Below are positions 1 through 5,628 of a DNA stretch of 6,172 nucleotides, piece after piece; within the stretch, counting starts at the first letter, position 1, and every line of letters begins with the position of its first letter. The DNA is taken from assembly GCA_022561355.1 (NCBI GenBank), contig JADFRJ010000147.1:1-6172 (forward strand), in the 5' to 3' direction. Origin of the DNA: Chloroflexota bacterium. GTDB lineage: Bacteria; Chloroflexota; Dehalococcoidia; DSTF01; RBG-16-68-14. A program made the translations under genes and the position numbers. The notes beneath the pieces were generated by a model. That model was given only the letters and a program-made list of their open reading frames with translations, made no database searches and was not told where the DNA came from.

Positions 1-616
1 GCACCTGCCTGGCAAAGGCGATGATCTCCTGGTCCATGTCGTCGCCCGCGATGCGGATTGACGTGCTAACGACGACGCCGCCGAGCGCGATCACGGCCAC
101 CTCTGTCGTGCCACCGCCGATGTCCACGATCATGCAGCCGTGAGGCTCCATGACCGGTAGTCCCGAACCGATCGCTGCAGCCATCGGCTCCTCCACCAAG
201 AAGACGGCGCGCGCGCCCGCGTTCAACGTCGCGTCATGGAGGGCGCGCTTCTCGACTTCGGTCACTCCGCTAGGGATGCCGAGAACGACGCGCGGCCTCG
301 GGAAACCCATGCCAAAGCGGTCGTGGACCGAGCGGATGAAGTAGCGCAACATCCGCTCCGTCACTTCAAAGTCTGAGATTACCCCGTCCTTCAGCGGCCG
401 GACGGCAACGATGTTCGCGGGCGTTCTCCCCACCATGCGTTTCGCCTCCGACCCGATCGCCAGGATCTTCTTCGAGACCTTGTCGATCGCGACTACGGAA
501 GGTTCGTCGATGACGATGCCCCGGCCTCTAACCATCACCAACGTGTTAGCGGTCCCAAGATCGATGCCGAGATCATGGGAGAATATTCCGAGGAGAGCGC
601 TGAGCGGATTATACAC
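1..616 (-). CDS. mreB: Rod shape-determining protein MreB, N-terminal 205 residues (3' end off the left edge)
   Basis: MreB is a bacterial actin homologue that polymerises with ATP on the inner face of the membrane and guides cell-wall synthesis in rod-shaped cells. The visible part contains the actin-fold signatures: phosphate-1 loop DLGTANT at residues 19-25, the family block IPSGVTEVEKRA (114-125), EEPMAAAIG (142-150), phosphate-2 loop DIGGGTTEVAV (165-175) and GDDMD (191-195). The family is about 340 residues, so roughly 60% is present. The start is a GTG at 616; an in-frame TAG lies four codons upstream (628-626), so no earlier start exists, and an AGGGA ribosome site (627-623) sits 6 bases before it. 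The N-terminus, with IFSHDLGIDLG, matches the short amphipathic lead typical of MreB. It lies 160 bp downstream of ligA on the same strand with its own promoter-like sequence. Whether mreC/mreD follow cannot be seen. Identification is very secure; paralogs such as Mbl are not distinguishable here. Confidence 0.96.
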   Translation of the reverse strand, partial: MYNPLSALLGIFSHDLGIDLGTANTLVMVRGRGIVIDEPSVVAIDKVSKKILAIGSEAKRMVGRTPANIVAVRPLKDGVISDFEVTERMLRYFIRSVHDRFGMGFPRPRVVLGIPSGVTEVEKRALHDATLNAGARAVFLVEEPMAAAIGSGLPVMEPHGCMIVDIGGGTTEVAVIALGGVVVSTSIRIAGDDMDQEIIAFARQV

Positions 617-674
617 GGCGTGTCCCTACGCTGAATGATAAAGGTAAAGCCACCAGCCCAGTGGGTGCGAGAGG

Positions 675-703
675 AGTATACATGAGTGGCGGAGCGCTGT
701 GAA
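675..703 (-). promoter_or_regulatory. Sigma-70-type promoter for mreB
   Basis: Read on the minus strand, a -35 box TTCACA (703-698) is followed after exactly 17 bp by a -10 box TATACT (680-675). This differs from the consensus TTGACA/TATAAT by one base in each box. Transcription would begin near 668, giving a leader of about 52 bases that carries the AGGGA site before the GTG of mreB. The site lies in the 160-bp gap (617-776) after ligA; apart from this promoter and leader I see no gene or convincing terminator in that gap. Position and strength are inferred from sequence only. Confidence 0.65.
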
Positions 704-776
704 GGGGTTTGTCATAAAAGAGTGTGTTTTGGCTTAGGAAAGTTTGAAAGCCTTCCCGAAGCGTCATGGATTAGGT

Positions 777-2810
777 TCAATCGGCCCCGTGTTGGCGCAG
801 CAGTGCCATGAACGCTTCGTCGTCCAAGATCTTCGTTTCGTAGCGCTGTGCCTTCTCCAACTTGGAGCCTGGGCTCTCGCCAACGACAAGTACGTCCGTC
901 TTTTTAGTCAGGCTGGAGCTGGTTGATCCTCCCAGTGAACGGATTCGCGTCTCAGCTTCTGGCCGGCTGAAGGCCGCAAGCGTTCCACTAATGACGAAGC
1001 TCTGCCCGCTCAGCGGGCCGTCCTTCGTCGCCGGAGCCGCCGTCTTCATCCTTACCCCGCCCGATTGGAGTTTCTGGATCAGTGCCCGATTCTGCTTTTC
1101 TTGGAAGTAGGTGTGGACACTCGCTGCTACCACCGGCCCGATAGTGGAGACCGCTGCTAACTCGTCGGCGCTTGCCCCCATCAGCGCTTCGATGCTGCCA
1201 AAGTGTTCGGCGAGCAGTGACGCAGTTTCTGCTCCGACGTGTCGAATTCCCAGCGCGAACAGGACTCGCGAGAGCGGTCGAGTTCGACTCGCATCGATCG
1301 CATTGATGACGTTCTGCGCGCTCTTTTCGCCCATGCGGTCCAGTTCGAGCAGTTGGCCCTTGGTCAGCGTGTATAGGTCGGCAGGGTCTTTAATCAGTCC
1401 TTCTTGCATGAGGGTCAGTGAAAGTTGCTCTCCCACGCCATCGATGTCCATTGCCCCCCGCGAAACGAAGTGCTCCATTCTGCGAAACGCCTGGGCTGGG
1501 CACGCCGGGTTCATGCAGTAGCGCATTACTTCGCCTTCAGGCCGCACGAGCGACGTCTTGCAGGATGGACATTTGCGTGGTGGCCTGAACCGCTTCTCCT
1601 TACCTGTGCGCTTGCTTAGCACCGGTCCGACCACCTGTGGAATCACATCGCCGGCGCGCTGCACGATCACCGTGTCACCGATGCGTACGTCCTTACGCTT
1701 GATGTCGTCCTCATTGTGGAGCGTGGCCATCTTCACTGTGGTGCCGCCGATGTTCACGGGCTCCAGCACCGCGAACGGGTTAATACTGCCGGTCCTGCCT
1801 ACGTTGATCGCTATATCTATCAACACGGTCGTGCGTTGTGTCGGCGGGAACTTAAAGGCGACCGCCCAGCGCGGGTCTCGCCCCACGACTCCCAGCCGCT
1901 TCTGCAGCGCTAGGTCGTCGATCTTGATGACGACGCCATCGATCTCATAGTCGAGCGTGTCGCGCCTCTCGACCCACGTTTGGCAGTTCTTCCATACCTC
2001 GTCGATTGTCCGGTACTTCTCGATGTGCGGGTTAATCTGAAAGCCCAGCTTGCCCAGCCACTGCAGCGTTTTCAGGTGCCCAGTCGGCGTAGTGCCGCCC
2101 TCGGCCCAGCCGAGGGCATAAATGAAGCAATCGAGCGGCCGCTGTGCCGTAATGCTCGGGTCGAGTTGGCGCACCGCTCCGGCCGCGGAGTTGCGCGGAT
2201 TCGCGAACAGTGGCTCTCCTTGCTCGGCGCGCTGTTCATTCATCTTCTCAAAGCCGCCCTTGGTCATAAAGACCTCGCCGCGCACCTCGAAGCGTGACGG
2301 CAGCCCTCTTCCAGACAGGTTCTGCGGGATCGTTTTGATAGTGAGGAGGTTCTGCGTGATGTTTTCACCTCGCCGCCCGTCGCCGCGTGTTGAGCCCACG
2401 GCGAACTGCCCCTCCCGGTACTCCAGCGCCACAGCAAGCCCGTCGATCTTTGGTTCGCACACCAGATCGAAGCGCTCCTTCTCCGCCAGGCCTGCGGCCC
2501 GCTTGTGCCAGGCGCGCAGTTCTTCCTCACCAAAAGCGTTCCCTAAACTGAGGAGGGGTACTGGGTGTTCGACGATGCCAAACGCAGCCACCGGCTCCCC
2601 TCCGACGCGTTGCGTGGGCGAGTCGGGCGTGATCAGCTGCGGGTAGCGTTCTTCAAGCTTGCGAAGCTCGCGTACCAATTCGTCGTACTCGCCGTCGCTG
2701 ACCTCAGGCTGGTCCAGGACGTGATATCGGTAGTCGTGAAAGTTGATGTCAGAGCGCAGCTCCTCTACGCGCAATTTTGCGAGCTGCAACTCCTGATCGA
2801 CGTCAGCCAT
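777..2810 (-). CDS. ligA: NAD+-dependent DNA ligase LigA
   Basis: LigA seals nicks in duplex DNA during replication and repair, using NAD+ to adenylate itself and releasing NMN. At 677 residues it is the usual full length (about 670). Domain order is complete: domain Ia (about 1-70, with the NMN-contacting helical segment ending in VSDGEYDEL); adenylation domain with the catalytic lysine K121 in KIDG (121-124), RGEV (177-180), FANPRNSAAGAVRQLD (202-217), EIDGVVIK (289-296) and AFKFPP (318-323); OB fold (about 325-400); zinc finger with C414, C417, C432 and C437; helix-hairpin-helix domain (about 445-580); and a C-terminal BRCT domain (about 597-677). The ATG at 2810 has a GGAGG ribosome site 4 bases upstream (2819-2815). 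It stands 39 bp downstream of a split-barrel gene, with a possible promoter of its own. The downstream hairpin is weak. All expected catalytic and metal residues are present, so it should be active; large antisense open frames across it are composition shadows. Confidence 0.98.
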   Translation of the reverse strand: MADVDQELQLAKLRVEELRSDINFHDYRYHVLDQPEVSDGEYDELVRELRKLEERYPQLITPDSPTQRVGGEPVAAFGIVEHPVPLLSLGNAFGEEELRAWHKRAAGLAEKERFDLVCEPKIDGLAVALEYREGQFAVGSTRGDGRRGENITQNLLTIKTIPQNLSGRGLPSRFEVRGEVFMTKGGFEKMNEQRAEQGEPLFANPRNSAAGAVRQLDPSITAQRPLDCFIYALGWAEGGTTPTGHLKTLQWLGKLGFQINPHIEKYRTIDEVWKNCQTWVERRDTLDYEIDGVVIKIDDLALQKRLGVVGRDPRWAVAFKFPPTQRTTVLIDIAINVGRTGSINPFAVLEPVNIGGTTVKMATLHNEDDIKRKDVRIGDTVIVQRAGDVIPQVVGPVLSKRTGKEKRFRPPRKCPSCKTSLVRPEGEVMRYCMNPACPAQAFRRMEHFVSRGAMDIDGVGEQLSLTLMQEGLIKDPADLYTLTKGQLLELDRMGEKSAQNVINAIDASRTRPLSRVLFALGIRHVGAETASLLAEHFGSIEALMGASADELAAVSTIGPVVAASVHTYFQEKQNRALIQKLQSGGVRMKTAAPATKDGPLSGQSFVISGTLAAFSRPEAETRIRSLGGSTSSSLTKKTDVLVVGESPGSKLEKAQRYETKILDDEAFMALLRQHGAD

Positions 2811-2814
2811 GGTG

Positions 2815-2846
2815 CCTCCGAAGCTACTCGGTAGGCAAGTATACCA
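2815..2846 (-). promoter_or_regulatory. Extended -10 promoter and ribosome site for ligA
   Basis: On the minus strand TGG-TATACT (2846-2838) fits the extended -10 form TGnTATAAT with one mismatch; the position for a -35 box, inside the end of the upstream split-barrel gene, has no good match, as is common for extended -10 promoters. Transcription would start near 2831 and give a 21-base leader containing GGAGG (2819-2815), 4 bases before the ligA ATG. The -10 hexamer is identical to the one proposed for mreB. An imperfect 17-bp palindrome (2839-2855) overlaps the promoter and the preceding stop codon. Read-through from the upstream genes is also possible. Confidence 0.5.
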
Positions 2847-2849
2847 GCG

Positions 2850-3335
2850 CTATACGTCGCGCTCCCGCCAGAACTTGCGCACAGGCCGCGTATCCGGTTG
2901 GCCGACGTTCTCCCAGTACGCCATCATCGCTTCTTCGATGTCGTATTCGAAGAGCAGCTCATCCGGCTTGAGATTGAGCAGCGCCCCGTCCGGCTGCACA
3001 CCGGCCTCCGGACCTTCGGCCAGGACCATCGCCTTGGTCTCCTCGTCTTCGACGAGGCGAGCTTGCCCTCGAACCTGGAACTCGGCGTCGTTCTCCCCCG
3101 GCAGCATGTGCAGGACGTAGCGGCCGTCGCGCTTCAGGTCGTGGCGTTTCGGCGACTTCGGGTTCGTCGCGATGAAGAGCCGGCCGCGGACGACGAACGG
3201 GCAGACCGGGTGGAGGCGCGGCGAACCGTCCTTGCGCACCGTCGCAAGGAACGCCAGACCGAACTTGGCTCGTAGCTCCGAGCCGAGCGCCGCCATCTCC
3301 GGCGCGGCTTCCGCGAACTCCGCCCATGTTGCCAA
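2850..3335 (-). CDS. Pyridoxamine 5'-phosphate oxidase-family (flavin/F420 split-barrel) protein, copy 1
   Basis: This 161-residue protein looks like a single-domain split beta-barrel of the PNPOx-like superfamily, whose members bind FMN, F420 or haem and are often oxidoreductases. Supporting segments are LATVRKDGSPRLHPV (30-44), RLFIATNPKSPKRHDL (52-67) and YVLHMLPGENDAEFQVRGQA (73-92), the usual strand-turn-strand pattern in which the cofactor phosphate is held by basic residues such as K62-R64. The C-terminus is an acidic helix and a FEYDIEEAMMAYWENVGQ tail. It starts with TTG at 3335, chosen because it aligns exactly with the ATG of its paralog (both MATWAEF), lies one base after that gene's TAG, and has GGAGGG 9 bases upstream. 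It is about 70% identical to copy 2 over the first 100 residues, with 10 extra residues near 105-125. Cofactor and substrate are unknown; true PdxH activity is unlikely because that family is longer and has a distinct C-terminal motif. Confidence 0.85.
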   Translation of the reverse strand: MATWAEFAEAAPEMAALGSELRAKFGLAFLATVRKDGSPRLHPVCPFVVRGRLFIATNPKSPKRHDLKRDGRYVLHMLPGENDAEFQVRGQARLVEDEETKAMVLAEGPEAGVQPDGALLNLKPDELLFEYDIEEAMMAYWENVGQPDTRPVRKFWRERDV

Positions 3336-3336
3336 C

Positions 3337-3786
3337 CTACGGTTCCCTCCAGAATTCGCGTACCGGGCGCGTATCGGGCTGGCCGACGTTCTCCCAGTAG
3401 GCCATCATCGCTTCCTGAATGTCGTACTCAAAGATCCAGTCGACGTCGTGGACGGTGTGTCCGGCGGCGTTGGTTACAGCAGCGCGAGTGTCGCCGTCGG
3501 TAACGCGCCGCGCCCGGCCCCGGATCAGGAACTCGGCGTCGTTCTCGCCCGGCAGCATGTGCAGGACGAAGCGCCCGTCGCGCGTTAGATCGTGGCGCTT
3601 CGGCGACTGTGGGTTCGTCGCGATGAAGAGCCGGCCGTCGGCGATGATCGAGCTGACCGGGTGGACGCGCGGCGATCCGTCCTTGCGCACCGTCGCCAGG
3701 TACGCAATGTGGAACTTCTCGAACTGCGTCAGCCCCAACTCCGCGATCGCCGGAGCTGCCGTTGTAAACTCAGCCCAGGTTGCCAT
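3337..3786 (-). CDS. Pyridoxamine 5'-phosphate oxidase-family (flavin/F420 split-barrel) protein, copy 2
   Basis: This 149-residue protein is the tandem paralog of the gene immediately downstream and has the same predicted split-barrel fold. The cofactor-side segments are nearly unchanged: ATVRKDGSPR (31-40), GRLFIATNP (51-59), SPKRHDL (61-67) and VLHMLPGENDAEF (74-86). The C-terminal 30 residues, from FEYDIQEAMMAYWENVG on, differ from copy 1 at only two positions. Divergence is concentrated in residues 13-30, 41-50 and the linker around 100-118, which would suit different substrates on a shared cofactor scaffold (inference). The open frame extends farther upstream to 4146, but that part is a shadow of the regulator gene; the ATG at 3786 is chosen because it aligns with the paralog start and overlaps the regulator's TAA as TAATG, implying translational coupling. 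An AAGG lies 3 bases before it, a weak ribosome site. Substrate and cofactor are unknown. Confidence 0.85.
   Translation of the reverse strand: MATWAEFTTAAPAIAELGLTQFEKFHIAYLATVRKDGSPRVHPVSSIIADGRLFIATNPQSPKRHDLTRDGRFVLHMLPGENDAEFLIRGRARRVTDGDTRAAVTNAAGHTVHDVDWIFEYDIQEAMMAYWENVGQPDTRPVREFWREP
3345..3350 (-). promoter_or_regulatory. Ribosome binding site for the TTG-started split-barrel copy 1
   Basis: GGAGGG on the minus strand lies within the last codons of the upstream paralog, 9 bases before the TTG at 3335. It is the strongest Shine-Dalgarno match of the cluster and supports the otherwise uncommon TTG start. Because it is embedded in the preceding coding sequence, translation of the two paralogs is probably linked. 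Confidence 0.6.
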
Positions 3787-4553
3787 TAGCCTTGCTTGAA
3801 CTCGATGAGCTGGCCGTAGTTGCCGTCCGGGTCGACGAACGTCGAGATTACGCCGCCCCACTCTTCCTTGCCTGCCTTGCGGATGAACTCCACGCTCGCG
3901 CTCTCCAGGCGCGCCTGCTCCGCTGTTAGGTCGTCGACGAAGAAATTGATCAGCACTCGCGGCGGGTCGCTGTTTTTCCCCGAGACCTCGCTGTGGCCGT
4001 CGATGAGGAAGGTGGTTCCTCCGGCGTTGAACGCGTTCGGGCCCATCTCCACTTGGCGCTGCGTCAGCTCGTCTGACCCAAAGGAGTGGTAGCGAAGCTC
4101 CAGTACATGGTCGTTGATCACTGCCTGTTGCAGCAGCGGCAGCCATGGCGTTGTCTCGTGCTGCGCCCAGCGCGATACGCGGATGCGCTCGCGGAGGCGG
4201 TCGACCTCCTCGCGCGTTTCCGGACGCAGCGCGGCTTCGACCTTCGCGGCGGCCGATAGGGTCGCCTCGCGCTGGCTGACGGTTCCCAGGCCGAGCGCGA
4301 TGTCGCTCCCCAGCAGGAGCTGGACAGCTTCTTCAGCCGTGAACGCGATCGGCGGCAGGTGGTAGCCTTCCACGAGGCGATAGCCTTCGCCCGGCATCGC
4401 GGCGACAGGCACGCCGGCCACGCAGAGCGCGTCGATATCACGATAGATGGTGCGTACTGAACACTCGCAGACCTCAGCGAGGTCCGCGGCGCGTACGGGA
4501 CGCTCCTCCCGCAGGCGCATCAGAATCAGCAGGCGGCGGTCCATCTGTTTCAT
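3786..4553 (-). CDS. HTH/WYL-type transcriptional regulator fused to a C-terminal half glyoxalase (VOC) domain
   Basis: The 255-residue product has an N-terminal winged helix-turn-helix of the YafY/DeoR-like kind (1-60; helix-turn-helix about 21-42 with VRTIYRDIDAL, wing ending GEGYRLVEGY), then the typical linker beginning LPPIAFTAEEAVQLLLG, a charged helical stretch (95-130), and the first part of a WYL-like domain (about 136-168, LLQQAVINDHVLELRYHSFG). Where the WYL domain should continue, the sequence becomes a VOC C-terminal module (about 170-255): NAGGTTFLIDGH, VLINFFVDDLTAEQARL, WGGVISTFVDPDGNYGQLIEF. Intact regulators of this kind run past 300 residues, and VOC proteins normally need two such modules, so both parents look incomplete. 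The join is in frame with no stop. The ATG at 4553 is the likely start; M4 is an alternative. It heads the minus-strand cluster and diverges from hisH, so self-regulation through the intergenic inverted repeat is plausible. Ligand unknown. It could be a true sensor fusion or the scar of a deletion between neighbouring genes. Confidence 0.85.
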   Translation of the reverse strand: MKQMDRRLLILMRLREERPVRAADLAEVCECSVRTIYRDIDALCVAGVPVAAMPGEGYRLVEGYHLPPIAFTAEEAVQLLLGSDIALGLGTVSQREATLSAAAKVEAALRPETREEVDRLRERIRVSRWAQHETTPWLPLLQQAVINDHVLELRYHSFGSDELTQRQVEMGPNAFNAGGTTFLIDGHSEVSGKNSDPPRVLINFFVDDLTAEQARLESASVEFIRKAGKEEWGGVISTFVDPDGNYGQLIEFKQG

Positions 4554-4561
4554 GGCCGTCC

Positions 4562-4567
4562 ATTATA
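4562..4567 (-). promoter_or_regulatory. -10 element for the regulator gene, nearly leaderless
   Basis: A perfect TATAAT on the minus strand ends 8 bases before the ATG at 4553. With usual spacing transcription begins near 4555, leaving a leader of about 2 bases. No -35 box of quality is visible 16-18 bp upstream, and there is no room for a Shine-Dalgarno site in such a transcript. The upstream flank is occupied by an inverted repeat. Confidence 0.55.
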
Positions 4568-4582
4568 CGGTGAAGCCACCGT
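4567..4582. promoter_or_regulatory. Inverted repeat, candidate operator between divergent promoters
   Basis: ACGGTG-aagc-CACCGT is a perfect 6+6 bp inverted repeat with a 4-bp spacer. It sits exactly between the two divergent -10 elements, touching the last base of one and the extended TG of the other. A dimeric HTH protein bound here would cover the -35 regions of both promoters, so the adjacent regulator is the natural candidate to bind it (inference). Confidence 0.45.
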
Positions 4583-4590
4583 GCTAGAAT
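4582..4590 (+). promoter_or_regulatory. Extended -10 promoter for the his genes, nearly leaderless
   Basis: TGC-TAGAAT matches the extended -10 form TGnTATAAT with one mismatch. Its last base is 9 bases before the hisH ATG, so transcription should start near 4597 with a leader of about 3 bases. No good -35 box is seen 17 bp upstream, and no Shine-Dalgarno sequence precedes the ATG, consistent with leaderless initiation. Confidence 0.55.
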
Positions 4591-4599
4591 TCGATCGTC

Positions 4600-5226
4600 A
4601 TGAGCAAGAAGCGAGTCATCATTCTCGATTATGGCGCCGGGAACCTGCGCTCTGTGGCCCGCGCTGTAGAGCACGTTGGCTTCACGCCGGACGTGTCCGA
4701 CGACCCGCGTGCGCTTGACGACGCTGACGCGGTCATCATGCCCGGCGTCGGCGCCGCGGCTGATACGATGCGCAATTTGAACGAGCGTAACTTCAGCGAA
4801 CCGCTGCGGGAATACATCGCCGCGGACCGTCCGTTCTTGGGCGTCTGTATGGGCCTGCAAGCGTTGCTCACCGCCAGCGATGAGGGCGGCGACCACCCAT
4901 GTTTGGACATCGTTGAAGGCCGTGTGCGTCGCTTCGAGCGGATCGACAACATGAAGATCCCGCACATGGGCTGGAACGCCGTCGAGCAGCTTCGAGAGCA
5001 CCCGATCTTCGCCGGCATCCCTGATCGCAGCTATTTCTACTTCGTGCACGGCTATTATCCCGACCCAGAGGATGACTCAGTCGTGATCGGGCGGACAGAG
5101 TACGGCGTGCCGTTCGCGTCCGTCATCGCGCGCGACAACCTCGTCGCGACGCAGTTCCACCCGGAGAAGAGCGGCAAGGCAGGCCTGCAGCTGTACAGGA
5201 ACTTCCTAGAGGGTGCAATTCAATGA
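4600..5226 (+). CDS. hisH: Imidazole glycerol phosphate synthase, glutamine amidotransferase subunit HisH
   Basis: HisH hydrolyses glutamine and channels the ammonia to HisF, which converts PRFAR to imidazole glycerol phosphate and AICAR in histidine biosynthesis. The protein is a 208-residue class I glutamine amidotransferase of normal length (about 200). The nucleophile is C83 in LGVCMGLQALL, within the nucleophile elbow; the rest of the triad is H187 and E189 in QFHPEKSG. Other family marks are the N-terminal DYGAGNLRSV (10-19), MPGVGAA (47-53), KIPHMGWN (119-126) and the YFVHGYY strand (147-153). The ATG at 4600 follows a nearly leaderless promoter and has no ribosome site. Its stop overlaps the next gene as ATGA. 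With hisA close downstream it is part of a his operon; hisF would be expected beyond the window. Confidence 0.97.
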   Translation: MSKKRVIILDYGAGNLRSVARAVEHVGFTPDVSDDPRALDDADAVIMPGVGAAADTMRNLNERNFSEPLREYIAADRPFLGVCMGLQALLTASDEGGDHPCLDIVEGRVRRFERIDNMKIPHMGWNAVEQLREHPIFAGIPDRSYFYFVHGYYPDPEDDSVVIGRTEYGVPFASVIARDNLVATQFHPEKSGKAGLQLYRNFLEGAIQ

Positions 5227-5624
5227 GCCGCCACGACGATGGTGTCGAGATCGACCTTCCGTTTATCCGTTTCTACGCGGGCCGCCGTGGCGTGCACATC
5301 GGACCGCCTGATGATGATGGGGTGATCGATATGGATATGGATGACGTGGCAGAGTACAGACATGTGAGACAGATCGTCCGGCGGAGACTGCGCTTCGTTC
5401 GCCACCTCTTTATCTACCTTGCGCTCAACGGCTTCTTCGTGCTGATCGATTGGCAGACTGGCGGGCCCGGCAACGGCATCTCCTGGTCGATCTGGGTGGC
5501 CGTGATCTGGGGCGCGTTTCTCGCGTGGGAGTTCGTCTCCAACTTCGTGGCGCCGTACTTGTGGGGTCGCGACATAGAGGAGCGGCTGATCCAGCGCGAA
5601 CTGCGCCGCCGCAGGGGCGGCTGA
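5223..5624 (+). CDS. Small 2TM-domain membrane protein of unknown function
   Basis: This 133-residue protein has a hydrophilic, acidic N-terminal part (1-50, including DDDGVIDMDMDD at 31-42 encoded by a short GAT/ATG-rich stretch), a strongly basic segment RQIVRRRLRFVRH (49-61), two hydrophobic helices (about 59-76 and 86-107) joined by a short DWQTGGPGNG loop, and a charged basic C-terminal tail ending RELRRRRGG. The layout resembles the 2TM domain family (a pair of helices flanked by charged segments, often ending in ER-rich helices). With basic residues flanking both helices, N- and C-termini are probably cytoplasmic. There is no signal peptide or catalytic motif. The ATG overlaps the hisH stop (ATGA) and AGAGGG lies 9 bases upstream inside hisH, so it is translated with the his genes; hisA follows 4 bases after its stop. 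No histidine-pathway role is known to me; co-transcription may be all they share. Confidence 0.8.
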   Translation: MSRHDDGVEIDLPFIRFYAGRRGVHIGPPDDDGVIDMDMDDVAEYRHVRQIVRRRLRFVRHLFIYLALNGFFVLIDWQTGGPGNGISWSIWVAVIWGAFLAWEFVSNFVAPYLWGRDIEERLIQRELRRRRGG

Positions 5625-5628
5625 CCGC

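Noticed and set aside
608..613. A perfect TATAAT on the minus strand spanning the mreB start codon region.
   Set aside because: Transcription from it would begin near 601, inside the coding sequence, with no suitable in-frame start before the essential phosphate loop; no good -35 box either.
733..762. A possible ligA terminator: a short hairpin on the minus strand with a GGAAGG/CTTTCC stem, or GGCTT/AAGCC.
   Set aside because: Stems are 5-6 bp with large loops or a wobble pair and are followed by AAAAC rather than a T-run, so it does not look like an intrinsic terminator.
862..2646. Several long plus-strand open frames opposite ligA (for example 1111-1521, 1558-1950, 2122-2646).
   Set aside because: They are antisense to a fully conserved LigA, have low-complexity Arg/Ser/Pro-rich composition without recognisable domains, and overlap each other; they are GC-driven shadows.
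3787..4146. An upstream extension of split-barrel copy 2 in the same frame, adding 120 residues.
   Set aside because: The added sequence is Arg/Gly/Pro-rich, overlaps the well-formed regulator gene in another frame, and the paralog starts at the MATWAEF position instead.
4474..5049. A 191-residue minus-strand open frame opposite hisH with VEIAAIRD-like text.
   Set aside because: It lies antisense to a complete HisH with intact catalytic triad and crosses the divergent promoter gap; no family resemblance seen.
5308..5344. A short GATGAT/ATGGAT-rich stretch that looks like a microsatellite.
   Set aside because: It is only a few imperfect units and simply encodes the acidic DDDGVIDMDMDD segment of the membrane protein.
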